Source: Clostridia bacterium
Lineage (GTDB): Bacteria > Bacillota > Clostridia > Lachnospirales > Cellulosilyticaceae
DNA length: 64,000 nucleotides
Reading direction: 5' to 3'
Assembly: GCA_029239755.1 (NCBI GenBank)
Contig: JARBUI010000001.1
Location: 186,001-250,000 of the forward strand
Every line of letters starts with the position of its first letter. The first letter of the stretch is position 1. The notes under the pieces were generated by a model, which was not told the DNA's origin, did no database searches, and saw nothing but the letters and a program-made list of their open reading frames with translations. The position numbers were made by a program, and so were the translations under genes. This document shows, one piece after another, positions 48,030-57,269 of this stretch.

Positions 48030-48452
48030 ATGCGTTTAGTAGTCTATTATTCAAGAAAAGGTCACGTTAAAAAAGCTGCCGTAAATTATGCAGCTAAAAA
48101 AGGTTATGAAATTATGGAAATCAAAGATCTTGTGAATCATTCCGGCATCTTAGGTTTTATCAAAGCTGGTTATGCGGCTTCCAGAAAGAAATGTACACCT
48201 ATTCAAAAAATCAATGCTAACATAGGGAGTTATGACAGGGTTATCGTCTTTAGTCCTATCTGGGCAGGGTCTATGGCTTCTCCAATCCGAACCTTTTTAA
48301 GGGATTACGGAAGCAAGGCAAAAGAGCTGGAGTACGTCATTATGCGCGCAGACAAAAAGAATGACTATAAGAGTACCTTTGCTGAAATGGATGCTGTGGC
48401 TAACAAAAAACACGTTGCAGCAGCTAGTTTGGTTCAAGGAGAAACTCTCTAG
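48030..48452 (+). CDS. Flavodoxin-like protein
   Basis: The 140-residue protein begins MRLVVYYSRKGHVKKAA, a phosphate loop for FMN in short flavodoxins (usual form S/T-x-T-G-x-T, here SRKGHVK, so weaker), and has VIVFSPIWAGSMASPIRTFL, the typical second FMN-contacting strand and loop. It is likely an electron carrier or quinone-reductase type protein. Its ribosome site is AAAGGGG. No operon partners; a stem-loop repeat lies 80 bases downstream. Confidence 0.8.
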   Translation: MRLVVYYSRKGHVKKAAVNYAAKKGYEIMEIKDLVNHSGILGFIKAGYAASRKKCTPIQKINANIGSYDRVIVFSPIWAGSMASPIRTFLRDYGSKAKELEYVIMRADKKNDYKSTFAEMDAVANKKHVAAASLVQGETL

Positions 48453-48532
48453 AATATTAGACATTTGATGGTACATCTAGCCTACCTACATGTGAATTAA
48501 TATGTTTTGAACAATGTATTCTATCTTCTTAG

Positions 48533-48630
48533 GTCCGCAAGAAGGGGGAGCGATAACTTTGGGTGCTCCACGCCTCCCACAGCCAAACTTAGGGTCGCCC
48601 CCAAAGTCATCTCTCCCCCTCCCTGCTAAC
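48533..48630 (-). repeat. Stem-loop repeat, copy 3 (reverse orientation)
   Basis: On the - strand it reads TTAGC, a purine-rich arm, loop core GTTTGGCTGTGGGAGGCGTG, a pyrimidine-rich arm and TTGCGGACC. The stem is about 20 bp with one G-T pair and one mismatch. It lies 80 bases downstream of the flavodoxin gene and points toward its 3' end. Confidence 0.8.
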
Positions 48631-49002
48631 CATTGATACTCTTTGATTGAGGATCATAAGAATTAAACCTATACGATTACACATAGGTTCATCTGAGGGT
48701 TAACTTTTTCCAATAATCTTCTAATAACAAAAGTATGAACTTCTGCATAATGCTACAACATTTAGTTTGTAATTTTTGATAAGTACATATATAGTTTACA
48801 GATACTAGCAAGATAAATAGGAGCGTCTTACGACTCAACTTATGTTTGACCACTATAGCCTCTCTAAAGATCATTTCTAGCTATTTCTTTGAACTTAACA
48901 AAAATAACTATGGATTCTCCATTTGCTCACTTCCGTCATCCTGAAAATCTAAGCACTTTCTTCAAACATTAACAGACGCATTTCTCGTTTATGTTTATGA
49001 AC
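48631..49002. other. Gene-poor stretch without recognised features
   Basis: Only a 61-codon open frame (48689-48874, - strand) occurs, with no ribosome site and no recognisable product. I see no transposase remnants, though composition and the flanking repeats suggest decayed sequence. Confidence 0.5.
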
Positions 49003-49075
49003 GTCCGAAACTCGCTCCGCTCAAACGATCTCCCTACTAAGCTTCAAAAACATAGATTATCAGTAGTTTTCGGAC
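49003..49075. repeat. Inverted repeat next to a decayed stem-loop copy
   Basis: GTCCGAAACT (49003-49012) and AGTTTTCGGAC (49065-49075) can pair across about 52 bases. It directly abuts the decayed repeat copy and may be part of an older element. Confidence 0.4.
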
Positions 49076-49086
49076 AGGCTACGATA

Positions 49087-49129
49087 TCCAAACTTAGGAG
49101 CACCCAAATGACATCCTTTTCCCTCCCTG
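49087..49129 (-). repeat. Decayed fragment of the stem-loop repeat (copy 4)
   Basis: The + strand reads CCAAACTTAGGAGCACCC then AAATGACATCCTTTTCCCTCCCTG, which lines up with the corresponding half of copy 3 (CCAAACTTAGGGTCGCCC, then AAAGTCATCTCTCCCCCTCCCTG). The other half is not recognisable. Confidence 0.55.
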
Positions 49130-49295
49130 AAAATTTGTTTAATTTAAGTTTTTCTAATCCTAACAATGATATCTGCTAGTTCTCAGCTGTTCACTTCAGG
49201 ATCTGTACTTCCATAACATTACTACTATTCAGGACATTGAATTTTACAATGCTTTTTTCTCTCATTTTAAGTATTTAGCCTGCATCAATAGGAGA

Positions 49296-49393
49296 CTAGC
49301 AAGCAAGGGGAGGGGCGTCTTTTGTTGCGACTCGGGTTTGGCTGTGGGAGGCGTGGAGCCACAAAAGATGTCCCTCCCCTTGCTTGCGAACCC
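49296..49393 (+). repeat. Stem-loop repeat, copy 2
   Basis: CTAGC, a stem of about 23 bp (two G-T pairs), a loop with GCGACTCGGG and GTTTGGCTGTGGGAGGCGTG identical to copy 1, then TTGCGAACC. It lies 27 bases from the stop of the AraC-type gene and points toward it. Arms differ from copy 1 but pair with each other. Confidence 0.85.
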
Positions 49394-49419
49394 AAGAATC
49401 AGACTAAATTGCTTCCCAA

Positions 49420-50292
49420 CTACCTCTTTGAAACCGGTATCCATATTTCACTTCTAAATGTTGGTGAAGTGACATCTTTGCTTTCATTCCACAAGATTTC
49501 TGGTCCTTCTGCCTGTTCATAGTTAGAGGATGGAAACCATTCTGAATAGATTCGGCCCCAGACATTTTGCAGTGTATCTGGAAATGGTCCGACTGCTTCA
49601 AATACAGCCCATGTTGATGCAGCTACTTCAAGCTGCGCTAAGTTATTTGGACATTCCTTAGTTGTTGCCGCTCCTATATAGTGATCAAGTTCTCCTTTTT
49701 CCTCCATTCGGGTGGCTGAAAAATTTACTGATGCACTTAACAGTCCCAAAGGTTCGGTATTTGAAATCTTTTTAAACTCATTTATCATCTCACTCGTTAA
49801 ACTTTGCCACATAGCAGCAATTTCTGGATTAACTCCATTAAAAATGATAGGAACCCTTTTTTTAATCCCCACTACTCGAAAAGCTTCTTTTTCTTCAATA
49901 CGATAATTCATTTCACTTCCTCCTTTAATGGATAATTGAAAGGTCATCCGTGGATAGGCTTTTAGTGACTTCCCATTTTTTCTAGCTTCTGACGGTGTGA
50001 TGCCATGCAAGCTTTGGAAAGCTCTTGTAAACGAGTCCGGAGAGTTGTATCCATATTTAATGGCTGCATCAATGATTTTAATGTCACTATCCTTAAGTTC
50101 AAATGCCGCAAGGGTTAGACGTCTGCGGCGGATATACTCCGACAGTGTAATCCCTGCGAGAAAAGAAAACATTCTTGTAAAATGATATTCTGAACAGCGA
50201 GCCAGCCTCCCTACTTCTTTAAAGTCAATATCCTCAGTAAGATTTTCTTCAATATAGTTTAATGACTCATTCATACTTTTAAGTAAATCCAT
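49420..50292 (-). CDS. AraC-family regulator with GyrI-like effector domain
   Basis: The 290-residue protein has an N-terminal AraC DNA-binding domain with two helix-turn-helix motifs ([21 protein letters not shown] and [19 protein letters not shown], then [10 protein letters not shown]) and a C-terminal GyrI/Rob-type domain ([19 protein letters not shown] to the end) that binds small, often toxic, molecules. This is the Rob/SoxS-related plan. The target genes are not evident nearby. Confidence 0.92.
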   Translation of the reverse strand: MDLLKSMNESLNYIEENLTEDIDFKEVGRLARCSEYHFTRMFSFLAGITLSEYIRRRRLTLAAFELKDSDIKIIDAAIKYGYNSPDSFTRAFQSLHGITPSEARKNGKSLKAYPRMTFQLSIKGGSEMNYRIEEKEAFRVVGIKKRVPIIFNGVNPEIAAMWQSLTSEMINEFKKISNTEPLGLLSASVNFSATRMEEKGELDHYIGAATTKECPNNLAQLEVAASTWAVFEAVGPFPDTLQNVWGRIYSEWFPSSNYEQAEGPEILWNESKDVTSPTFRSEIWIPVSKR

Positions 50293-50371
50293 TTATATGA
50301 CCTCCCTTTCATAAGTAGAATAACAGAAATGAACTGTATGTATCCGATATTTCATGCACAGTTATGCAGGG

Positions 50372-51256
50372 TTAATCTATCACTTCCCACTTTTTAGACT
50401 CTTGAACGCATAAATCAACGAAGGCCTGCAGTGCAGGATTAAGCCATTTATTTTTATGATAAATAATTTGAGTATAAAAAGTGATAGGAGAATCCCATCT
50501 TTTTATTTTAAACTTCCCGCATCTTCCCTCTTCCGCAACTGAGTAATAGGGCAGGTAAGATATCCCTAGTCCATATTCAATATATTTTTTTATTGCTTCT
50601 ACGCTGCCCGTCTCTAAACTATTGGTTGGATAAAAATCATGACTTTGCAGATAGCTGCTAAATACTTCCCGATAAGTGCATTCTTTCTCAGTGAATAAGA
50701 CCATTTGAGAATCACTGGGCAAATAGTCCTCTCCTTCATAGTCAAAAGGAGCTGTCAGGCACATAGCTTCTTGTTTTAAATAGAGCGTATTAAGATGTGA
50801 ATAGGTATATTTAGGCTGTACCAAAAAGCTAATATCGAGATCCCCAGTACTTAGCTTTTCACGCAGATGACAGCACTGATCCGTAATAATAATGAGTTCC
50901 ACATCCGGATAGGCCGATTTATATATTTTAATGATATCGCGCAGTCTGTACATAAGCAGTGATTCAGGTGCTCCAATTTTAATAGTCCCTCTTGGCTTAT
51001 TCTCAGATGTTGAATATTTTTCGATGATATCATATGTATTTAATAAACTTCCAATATGCTCAAGCAGACTTTGTCCAAACTGAGTAATTTCAATGGTCTT
51101 TCCTATTCTGTTAAAAAGAGGCTTTCCGTAGTAATCTTCTATAGCTTGAATTTGGAAAGTAACTGTAGACTGTGCATAGCCTAACTGCTGTGCTGCCTTA
51201 GTAAAGCTTCCTACTTCTGCTACTCTTTTAAAAGTTTTAAAATTTTTAATTTCCAT
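50372..51256 (-). CDS. LysR-family transcriptional regulator
   Basis: The 294-residue protein has the LysR helix-turn-helix FKRVAEVGSFTKAAQQLGYAQ followed by STVTFQIQAIEDYYGKPLF and a periplasmic-binding-like effector domain with GTIKIGAPESLLMYRL. ATG 51256 has GGAGAAGG just upstream; the frame opens five codons earlier. It is divergent from the permease gene at 51391, its probable target. Confidence 0.93.
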   Translation of the reverse strand: MEIKNFKTFKRVAEVGSFTKAAQQLGYAQSTVTFQIQAIEDYYGKPLFNRIGKTIEITQFGQSLLEHIGSLLNTYDIIEKYSTSENKPRGTIKIGAPESLLMYRLRDIIKIYKSAYPDVELIIITDQCCHLREKLSTGDLDISFLVQPKYTYSHLNTLYLKQEAMCLTAPFDYEGEDYLPSDSQMVLFTEKECTYREVFSSYLQSHDFYPTNSLETGSVEAIKKYIEYGLGISYLPYYSVAEEGRCGKFKIKRWDSPITFYTQIIYHKNKWLNPALQAFVDLCVQESKKWEVID

Positions 51257-51340
51257 AGCCTTCTCCTTCAATTAAACTCTGATTTTAATCATTATATCAT
51301 GACTTCAATATTATTGATGGGTGCAATCTAAAGTTTCAAT

Positions 51341-51369
51341 TTTACAAATCAGTCAATGCCTATTATAAT
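51341..51369 (+). promoter_or_regulatory. Promoter of the APC permease gene
   Basis: TTTACA (51341-51346), 17 bases, TATAAT (51364-51369) on the + strand in the 134-base divergent gap with the LysR gene. Confidence 0.7.
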
Positions 51370-51390
51370 TTCATCAAAGGAGGGTTTATA

Positions 51391-52653
51391 ATGGAAAAGA
51401 AATTAAACACGCTTACATTAAGCGGACTCATGATCGGCCCCATATTAGGCTCTGGCATTGTACTTCTTCCCCCTATTGCAATTAGAGCTTTAGGCGAACA
51501 TGCTATAACTGCTTGGATTATCATGATGTTTTTAGGAGGAATCTTTGCTTACGTTTTTGCTAGAATGAGTCTTCTTGCTTCTACTAATGAAGGAATCAGC
51601 AGCATTATTTCAAAAGAAATCGGGCCTCATTTAGGCGAACTGGCTTCTAATTGCCTTACAATAGCCGTATGCTTTGGTCCTGTTGCTGTTGTTGTAACCG
51701 CTTCTGACTTTATTCATAATATGTTTGTAAACACCTCTTACTCTAAACTAGTGATAAGCCTCTTGTTTCTTTTACTGACGAGCGTTGTTCTTTTAATGGA
51801 TGTGGCTAAAATAGGCCGGCTCTCTCTGCTGCTTTCTTCTTTAACAGCATTCCTTTTAGTAATTGGCGGTATATTTAGCTTAACGACTGAGCCTGTTATT
51901 CATTACCCTAAGAACCTTCCTCACCTAAACACCTTAGGCTATACCTTACTTCTTTTATCTTGGGCAGTTATAGGATGGGAAGTTATAGGGAGTTATATTG
52001 AAGATGTTGATCATCCTGAAACAACCCTTATGCGTGCCATGAAGATAAGCTTAACGGCTGTTATTTTAGTTTATTTGATTAGTACTTTCGCTCTGCAAAA
52101 TAGGTTTTTTGCAGCCTCCAGCGAATTATCAGATATTAATATGAGTATGATTTTAGTGTCTGTATTCGGACGCTATGCTGCTTTTATCATAGGAATTATT
52201 GCCGCCGGCTTATGCTTTTGTACTTTTATTATGTTCGTTGGCGCTATCTCCAGGCAGATAGCTAGAAGAGCTGAAAATGGGGCCCTGCCTCAGTATTTTA
52301 GGCAGAAACCAGGCGAGAGATCGCCAAAGACGACGTTGTTTATACTAACTGCTATTCATACCCTTGTCCTCTTATCCATTTATTTTAAACTGCTTACCTT
52401 AGAAACGATAGTTAGTATTGCCAATACCTTTTTTATTTGTAATGCACTGCTCGGGCTTTTTGCAAGCTTTAAGTGTATTAAAGGATTAATTCTAAAATTT
52501 TTCACAGTTATTTTAATGCTTATACTGTGTATGCTTTTAACTTATTCTTCCCTTATTGCCTGGATTATTTTCATGGTAATAAGTACATGGAGTCTATTAA
52601 AATATTTAAAAACTAAGTCTTCACAGATCCCTTTTTCTAAAGAACAGTCCTAA
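51391..52653 (+). CDS. APC-superfamily amino acid permease
   Basis: The 420-residue protein has about 12 membrane helices and the APC start SGLMIGPILGSGIVLLPPIAI with the helix-breaking glycines of the substrate site. WAVIGWEVIGSYIEDVDHPE fits the helix 6 region, and RRAENGALPQYF is seen in YjeH/amino-acid antiporter relatives. It should carry amino acids, possibly exporting them. AAAGGAGGG lies before the ATG. Control by the divergent LysR protein is inferred. Confidence 0.88.
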   Translation: MEKKLNTLTLSGLMIGPILGSGIVLLPPIAIRALGEHAITAWIIMMFLGGIFAYVFARMSLLASTNEGISSIISKEIGPHLGELASNCLTIAVCFGPVAVVVTASDFIHNMFVNTSYSKLVISLLFLLLTSVVLLMDVAKIGRLSLLLSSLTAFLLVIGGIFSLTTEPVIHYPKNLPHLNTLGYTLLLLSWAVIGWEVIGSYIEDVDHPETTLMRAMKISLTAVILVYLISTFALQNRFFAASSELSDINMSMILVSVFGRYAAFIIGIIAAGLCFCTFIMFVGAISRQIARRAENGALPQYFRQKPGERSPKTTLFILTAIHTLVLLSIYFKLLTLETIVSIANTFFICNALLGLFASFKCIKGLILKFFTVILMLILCMLLTYSSLIAWIIFMVISTWSLLKYLKTKSSQIPFSKEQS

Positions 52654-52662
52654 TATGCTCAT

Positions 52663-52711
52663 AAAACAACAAATGGAGGTGCTCTTTATCTGCACCTCCA
52701 TCTGCTGTTTT
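52663..52711. terminator. Bidirectional terminator between permease and sppA genes
   Basis: AAAACAACAAATGGAGGTGC and GCACCTCCATCTGCTGTTTT form nearly perfect 20-bp arms with A/T runs at both ends; it overlaps the sppA stop codon. Confidence 0.9.
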
Positions 52712-53675
52712 ACTCATAATAATACATTAACTTACCTTGATTGTTATTCTTAATATATTCTTGTATGCTTCCAAATTCATTAAACATACTTAATTTTTGT
52801 GATACCGTTCCAAAAAGCTCATCAAAGAAAGTCTGCTCATTAATGACATCATAAACCTCACTATTTTGAAGTTCATAGGTTTCTTTTAAATCTGAAACCG
52901 CCGCATTAAAATCTCCTACCTCATCTATAAGATTAAGTGCTTTAGCCTGGGTGGCTGTATAAATTCTGCCATCAGCTAACTCTTTCGTTTTATCTACGCT
53001 AAGTCCTCTATTTTCTGAAACAATCTGCACGAAAATATTATAGGTTTCATCAATCATACTTTGCAGTATTCCCCTCTGCTCATCTGTAAGCGGATTACCC
53101 ATAGCTTTGTTTTTACCTGATACGATGTTCTCTGTTTTAATTCCTATCTTTTTCTCTAATTCACTAGTATCCATTATAGACATAATAACACCAATTGAGC
53201 CTGTCATAGTCATACGGTTTGCATATACCTTGTCTGCTGCCATACAGATGTAATAGCCTCCAGATGCCGCCGTCTGTGCCATATATGCATAAACAGGTCT
53301 TCCCGTTACTTCTTTATATTCTTTCAGCTTAAGATAAAGTTCATCTGATTCATAGACTCCGCCGCCTGGTGAATTCACATACAGCAAAATAGCTTTATTA
53401 GATTCCGTATACATAAGCTCATCAATCTGATCAATAGTCCATGTATGATTATAGGTTGCCTCGCCAAAAATCGAACTTTGCTCTCCTATAACCCCTTCTA
53501 CATAAATAACATCTATCGTTCCATCCCCTGTTCTGCTGACAGATGCTGTATCACCTATTACACTTCTTGTAACGAGAGCTATAATGACTGCCCATATACC
53601 AACAAATAGAATGATTCCTAATAAAATGACCCCTATAGTTAGTGCAGCGCTCCCCTTCTTCTTTTTTGGTTCCAT
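52710..53675 (-). CDS. sppA: Signal peptide peptidase SppA (S49 family)
   Basis: The 321-residue protein has one N-terminal helix (about 12-36) and the short-form S49 domain: VNSPGGGVYESDELY, nucleophile Ser in AQTAASGGYYICMAAD and general-base Lys in IVSGKNKAMG. It degrades cleaved signal peptides in the membrane. It is the last gene of the unit with fumarase and the AI-2E family protein. Confidence 0.94.
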   Translation of the reverse strand: MEPKKKKGSAALTIGVILLGIILFVGIWAVIIALVTRSVIGDTASVSRTGDGTIDVIYVEGVIGEQSSIFGEATYNHTWTIDQIDELMYTESNKAILLYVNSPGGGVYESDELYLKLKEYKEVTGRPVYAYMAQTAASGGYYICMAADKVYANRMTMTGSIGVIMSIMDTSELEKKIGIKTENIVSGKNKAMGNPLTDEQRGILQSMIDETYNIFVQIVSENRGLSVDKTKELADGRIYTATQAKALNLIDEVGDFNAAVSDLKETYELQNSEVYDVINEQTFFDELFGTVSQKLSMFNEFGSIQEYIKNNNQGKLMYYYE

Positions 53676-53700
53676 ATGATATGCTTCCTTTCACCTACTA

Positions 53701-54249
53701 TTATTTACTATACTCTTTCTTACCTGTATCATACAGGTTATTTCCTTGGCTATCAATAGTAACTATAACCGGAAAATCCTTTACTGTTAACTTATAGATG
53801 GCCTCTGCCCCAAGGTCTTCGTAAGCAATGCATGACATTTCTGTAACACATTTAGAAAGCAGTGCCCCTGCACCTCCAATAGCTGTTACATAGACTGCTC
53901 CATATTCTTTCATAGCATCAATAACTGCCTTGTTTCTAAGACCCTTTCCAATCATCATTGTCTGCCCCCACTCCATAAGCTGAGGGGCATAAAGATCCAT
54001 ACGTCCGCTTGTCGTAGGTCCGCAGCTTCCTATGACTTGACCCGGCTTTGCCGGCGCAGGCCCTGCGTAGTATATAGCAAGATTACTCATCTCTACTGGA
54101 AGGGGTTTTCCTTCTTTATAATCTTCTATCATTCTTTTGTGTGCTGCATCTCTAGCTGTATAAATAACCCCATTTAAAAGAAGCTTTTCCCCAGCAACAA
54201 GGCTCCTAGCCTCTTCTTTATTAATCGGTACATTTATTATCTTATCCAT
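53701..54249 (-). CDS. fumB: Class I fumarate hydratase, beta subunit
   Basis: The 182-residue protein is the C-terminal half of two-subunit iron-sulfur fumarases: GPTTSGRMDLYAPQLMEWG, MMIGKGLRNKAVIDAMKEYG and AVYVTAIGGAGALLSKCV. It interconverts fumarate and malate together with the alpha subunit encoded 12 bases upstream. L(+)-tartrate dehydratase beta is a close alternative. The oxygen-sensitive class I enzyme fits an anaerobe. Confidence 0.92.
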   Translation of the reverse strand: MDKIINVPINKEEARSLVAGEKLLLNGVIYTARDAAHKRMIEDYKEGKPLPVEMSNLAIYYAGPAPAKPGQVIGSCGPTTSGRMDLYAPQLMEWGQTMMIGKGLRNKAVIDAMKEYGAVYVTAIGGAGALLSKCVTEMSCIAYEDLGAEAIYKLTVKDFPVIVTIDSQGNNLYDTGKKEYSK

Positions 54250-54261
54250 ATCTGCTCCTCC

Positions 54262-55104
54262 TTATAACCTTACCTGCTTATGTCTGTTCACATGACATCC
54301 CATATTGATGGCAAGCGGCATAGAAGCAATATGACAAGGATAAGTTTCTATGTGTACAGCCAGCGCAGTTGTAGTTCCTCCTAGACCTTGTGGTCCTATT
54401 CCTAAATTATTAATTTCTTTCAAAAGCTCTTTTTCCAGCTGAGCCATTCGCATGTCTTCATTTGATGACTCAATATCTCTTGTTAAAGCTTTTTTGGCTA
54501 AAAGAGCACATTTTTCGAAATTGCCCCCTATGCCAATACCTACAACTACAGGCAGGCAGGCATTAGGCCCTGCAAAGCTCACCGCCTCTAAAACAGCCTT
54601 TTTAACTCCTTCTATTCCTTGTGATGGTGTAAGCATATAAACCTTACTCATGTTTTCGCTGCCGCCGCCCTTAGGAGCAATCAGTATTTCCAGGTTCTCC
54701 CCTGCTATTATTTCATAATGAATAATAGCAGGGGTATTATCTCCTGTGTTCTTTCTATAGAGAGGATTTTCTACAATAGATTTCCTCAAATGGCCCTCTT
54801 CATATCCCTGTCTTACTCCTTCATTTATAGCTTCTTCTAGTAATCCTCCCTCAATATATACCTCCTGCCCTAACTTAACAAAAAAAACTGCGGTTCCTGT
54901 GTCCTGACAAATTGGAATATGATCCTCTTTTGCAATATCAGCATTTATACAAATATCTTTTAAAATATCTTTTCCAATAGGACTTTCTTCAAGTCTTTCA
55001 CTTTGTTTAAGTGCGTCATATATATCTTCCGGCAAATAATAATTTGCTTCAATGCACATGGTTTTTACGGCTTTTACTATCTCACTAAAATGTACTATTT
55101 TCAT
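54262..55104 (-). CDS. fumA: Class I fumarate hydratase, alpha subunit
   Basis: The 280-residue protein holds the [4Fe-4S] ligands, with Cys in PICQDTGTAVFFVKLG, GPNACLPVVVGIG and INMGCHVNRH, and GGGSENMSKVYML plus GLGGTTTALAVHIET typical of the family. It overlaps the AI-2E family gene by 4 bases, which implies coupled translation. Confidence 0.93.
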   Translation of the reverse strand: MKIVHFSEIVKAVKTMCIEANYYLPEDIYDALKQSERLEESPIGKDILKDICINADIAKEDHIPICQDTGTAVFFVKLGQEVYIEGGLLEEAINEGVRQGYEEGHLRKSIVENPLYRKNTGDNTPAIIHYEIIAGENLEILIAPKGGGSENMSKVYMLTPSQGIEGVKKAVLEAVSFAGPNACLPVVVGIGIGGNFEKCALLAKKALTRDIESSNEDMRMAQLEKELLKEINNLGIGPQGLGGTTTALAVHIETYPCHIASMPLAINMGCHVNRHKQVRL

Positions 55105-56177
55105 TCGTACTCCTCCTCGTAATCTTTTACTGCCTTAAACTTTGGCAGCACACCAACATCCTGAAACATCGTTATAATAACTATTATAATAGGACCTGCA
55201 ATAAGTCCAAATATACCTATAGCTTTATAACCTATGTACATCCCCATCACAGTTACCAGCGCATAAAGTCCTATTTGGTGAGAAAAAATCTTAGGCTCCA
55301 TAACCTGCCTCATCACAAATAAAATACCATATATCCCCAAAAGTCCCAGCGCTATAACATAATCACCTATTATAAGCTTATAAATAATCCAAGGTATAAG
55401 TATCGTGCCGCTTCCAAACACCGGAAGTGCATCTACTAAAGCAATGATACTGCTGATAAGTAATGCATAATTAATCTCAAATAAAAATAGTCCGATCATA
55501 CATATACAAAAGGTAATCCACATAAGTATGAGCTGAGTTTTAATATATCCTCCAATGACATCGATAAGGCCCTTCTGCATGACTGAAAACCTATATATAA
55601 CAGTATCGGAAAGCTGTGCTTTAACAAAAGCTTTAATGTAATTATAATCTTTCGTCATAAAAAAAGTAGCAATAAGCATGACAATAATAAAAACAATCAG
55701 ATTCGGAAGCTTAGTGATAATGCTATATACAGTTGGAATAATAGTCGTAAGAAAAGAGCTTATACTACTTAAAAATTGTTCTAGTAAGTAATCTAAACTT
55801 GAAACTGCCTTAAATCTATCTTGAAGCAAAAAAAATCCTTCCATAAACTGCTCACTGTACTGCGGAAAATGTCCTGAAAAAGCAGTAATCTGATACCATA
55901 GCTGTTTAATAAGCAATATTAAAGTCCATACAATACTACTTAATAGGATCAGCATACTAAAAAGTGTTCCCAAGCCTCTCGGTAGATGAACTTTTTTATA
56001 AAGCCATGTTACAACTGGGTTTAAACATCCAGCTATCAGCCATGCTGCTATAAAAGGAGCTGTCAAACTTATTATATGTAATCTTATAATGAGATACCCT
56101 ATAAATACAACTAACACAAAATAAAGTATTTTTATCCCTGATTTTTGATACCAAGATTCTATTCTTTGTCCAAGCAC
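55101..56177 (-). CDS. AI-2E/PerM family transporter
   Basis: The 358-residue protein has about seven to eight membrane helices with the family pattern: FIAAWLIAGCLNPVVTWL, ITAFSGHFPQYSEQF, GTILIPWIIYKLIIGDY and a late GPIIIVIITMFQDVG. Relatives export diverse solutes or sodium; some sporulating bacteria use them (YtvI). GTG start with AGGAGGG. Coupling to fumarase genes suggests a dicarboxylate link, not shown. Confidence 0.88.
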   Translation of the reverse strand: MLGQRIESWYQKSGIKILYFVLVVFIGYLIIRLHIISLTAPFIAAWLIAGCLNPVVTWLYKKVHLPRGLGTLFSMLILLSSIVWTLILLIKQLWYQITAFSGHFPQYSEQFMEGFFLLQDRFKAVSSLDYLLEQFLSSISSFLTTIIPTVYSIITKLPNLIVFIIVMLIATFFMTKDYNYIKAFVKAQLSDTVIYRFSVMQKGLIDVIGGYIKTQLILMWITFCICMIGLFLFEINYALLISSIIALVDALPVFGSGTILIPWIIYKLIIGDYVIALGLLGIYGILFVMRQVMEPKIFSHQIGLYALVTVMGMYIGYKAIGIFGLIAGPIIIVIITMFQDVGVLPKFKAVKDYEEEYE

Positions 56178-56267
56178 ACTTATCCCTCCTTTCTTCTAAT
56201 ATATCATATAAACATTGCCTATAGTATATACTTTAAGTTCATTAATCTTAATAAGCAAAATTTTAGG

Positions 56268-56298
56268 CAAAAAAACAAGTATGACCTAAGCCATACTT
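56268..56298 (-). terminator. Terminator of the LytTR-DUF3021 operon
   Basis: On the - strand AAGTATG GCTTAGGT CATACTT is followed by GTTTTTTTGCC, 55 bases after the stop at 56354. Confidence 0.8.
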
Positions 56299-56353
56299 AT
56301 ACAAATTACTCTTTATATTATAATGCTGCACTCAATCTTAATGCTGTTTCAGC

Positions 56354-56791
56354 TCATTTATTCTCTTCGTGATGATACGTATTCAGCCTTTCGTTAAGCT
56401 GTTTTGCCTGCCTATGCCCATCAATATACATCATTGCATAGACTATTCCATGTACAATAAAGGCTATAATGATATAGGCTATCATAACTTCTGTATTAAC
56501 CATTTTATTTGGTGCAAAAAACCACAGCCATAATATGATCATCATATCTGCCAGTGAAAGGCAGACACATAAGTTAATCATTTGAGTTTTTCCCTCTAAC
56601 TCAAACTTATTCACTAAAGCAAACTTAAAAAATGTATAGGCTAAAGCAGCTAGAGTAATTTGCCAGTGAAGGGAAGTATTAATGACTTCTATAGAATAAA
56701 ATCCTAAAACCATCATAACCATTATCAGTAAACATCCTAAAGCTGTAAAGAAATCTTTCAGGAAATACCCCAAATATTGACTGATCTTCAT
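56354..56791 (-). CDS. DUF3021 membrane protein
   Basis: The 145-residue protein has four membrane helices (about 9-30, 40-58, 70-90, 100-122) and a charged C-terminus, with the DUF3021 layout. Such proteins are encoded with LytTR regulators and are thought to act as membrane inhibitors or sensors that hold the DNA-binding protein. It follows the LytTR gene by 12 bases. Confidence 0.85.
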   Translation of the reverse strand: MKISQYLGYFLKDFFTALGCLLIMVMMVLGFYSIEVINTSLHWQITLAALAYTFFKFALVNKFELEGKTQMINLCVCLSLADMMIILWLWFFAPNKMVNTEVMIAYIIIAFIVHGIVYAMMYIDGHRQAKQLNERLNTYHHEENK

Positions 56792-56803
56792 AACTTAACC
56801 TCC

Positions 56804-57241
56804 TTATAATCCTAATTTCTTTTTGAGTACAGGAACATACTGTCTTGAAATAAAAACCTTTTCACCATTGTGAAGCAAGGCTTCAAGTCTTCCATAGAAA
56901 ACAGGGCTCACAGATTCTATTTTTGCAATATTAAGGATTGTTGATTTTGCAGCTCTAAAAAATCCCCAGCTCTCATATTCTGCCTCTATCTCATAGAGCT
57001 TAAGTCTAGATTCAAAAACCTTCTCCTCACAATAAATAAATACTTTATTATCTACTGATTCAAAATAAAAAACATCTTTGGGATTAATCATGTGCATTTG
57101 TGAATCTATTATTCCGATAAGTTTCTTAGAAGTTGATTCAATAAACGAGATCAGCTGTAATAATGAGTCATCTAGTTCTTTGCATTTTATTATTATTTCA
57201 TTCTCATTTCCGTCAGAAATATTTTCAATGGTAACTTTCAT
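56804..57241 (-). CDS. LytTR-domain transcriptional regulator
   Basis: The 145-residue protein has a C-terminal LytTR DNA-binding domain: DVFYFESVDNKVFIYCEEKVFESRL, GFFRAAKSTILNIAKIESV and NGEKVFISRQYVPVLKKKL. No receiver domain, so control must come from a partner, probably the DUF3021 protein. Three direct repeats lie at its own promoter. AGGGGGAGGTCAAG precedes the ATG. Confidence 0.93.
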   Translation of the reverse strand: MKVTIENISDGNENEIIIKCKELDDSLLQLISFIESTSKKLIGIIDSQMHMINPKDVFYFESVDNKVFIYCEEKVFESRLKLYEIEAEYESWGFFRAAKSTILNIAKIESVSPVFYGRLEALLHNGEKVFISRQYVPVLKKKLGL

Positions 57242-57269
57242 CTTGACCTCCCCCTTTTTCTATATTTAC

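Noticed and set aside
48689..48874. 61-codon - strand frame, possible transposase remnant
   Set aside because: No ribosome site, no similarity to a transposase that I can recognise, and codon use looks random.
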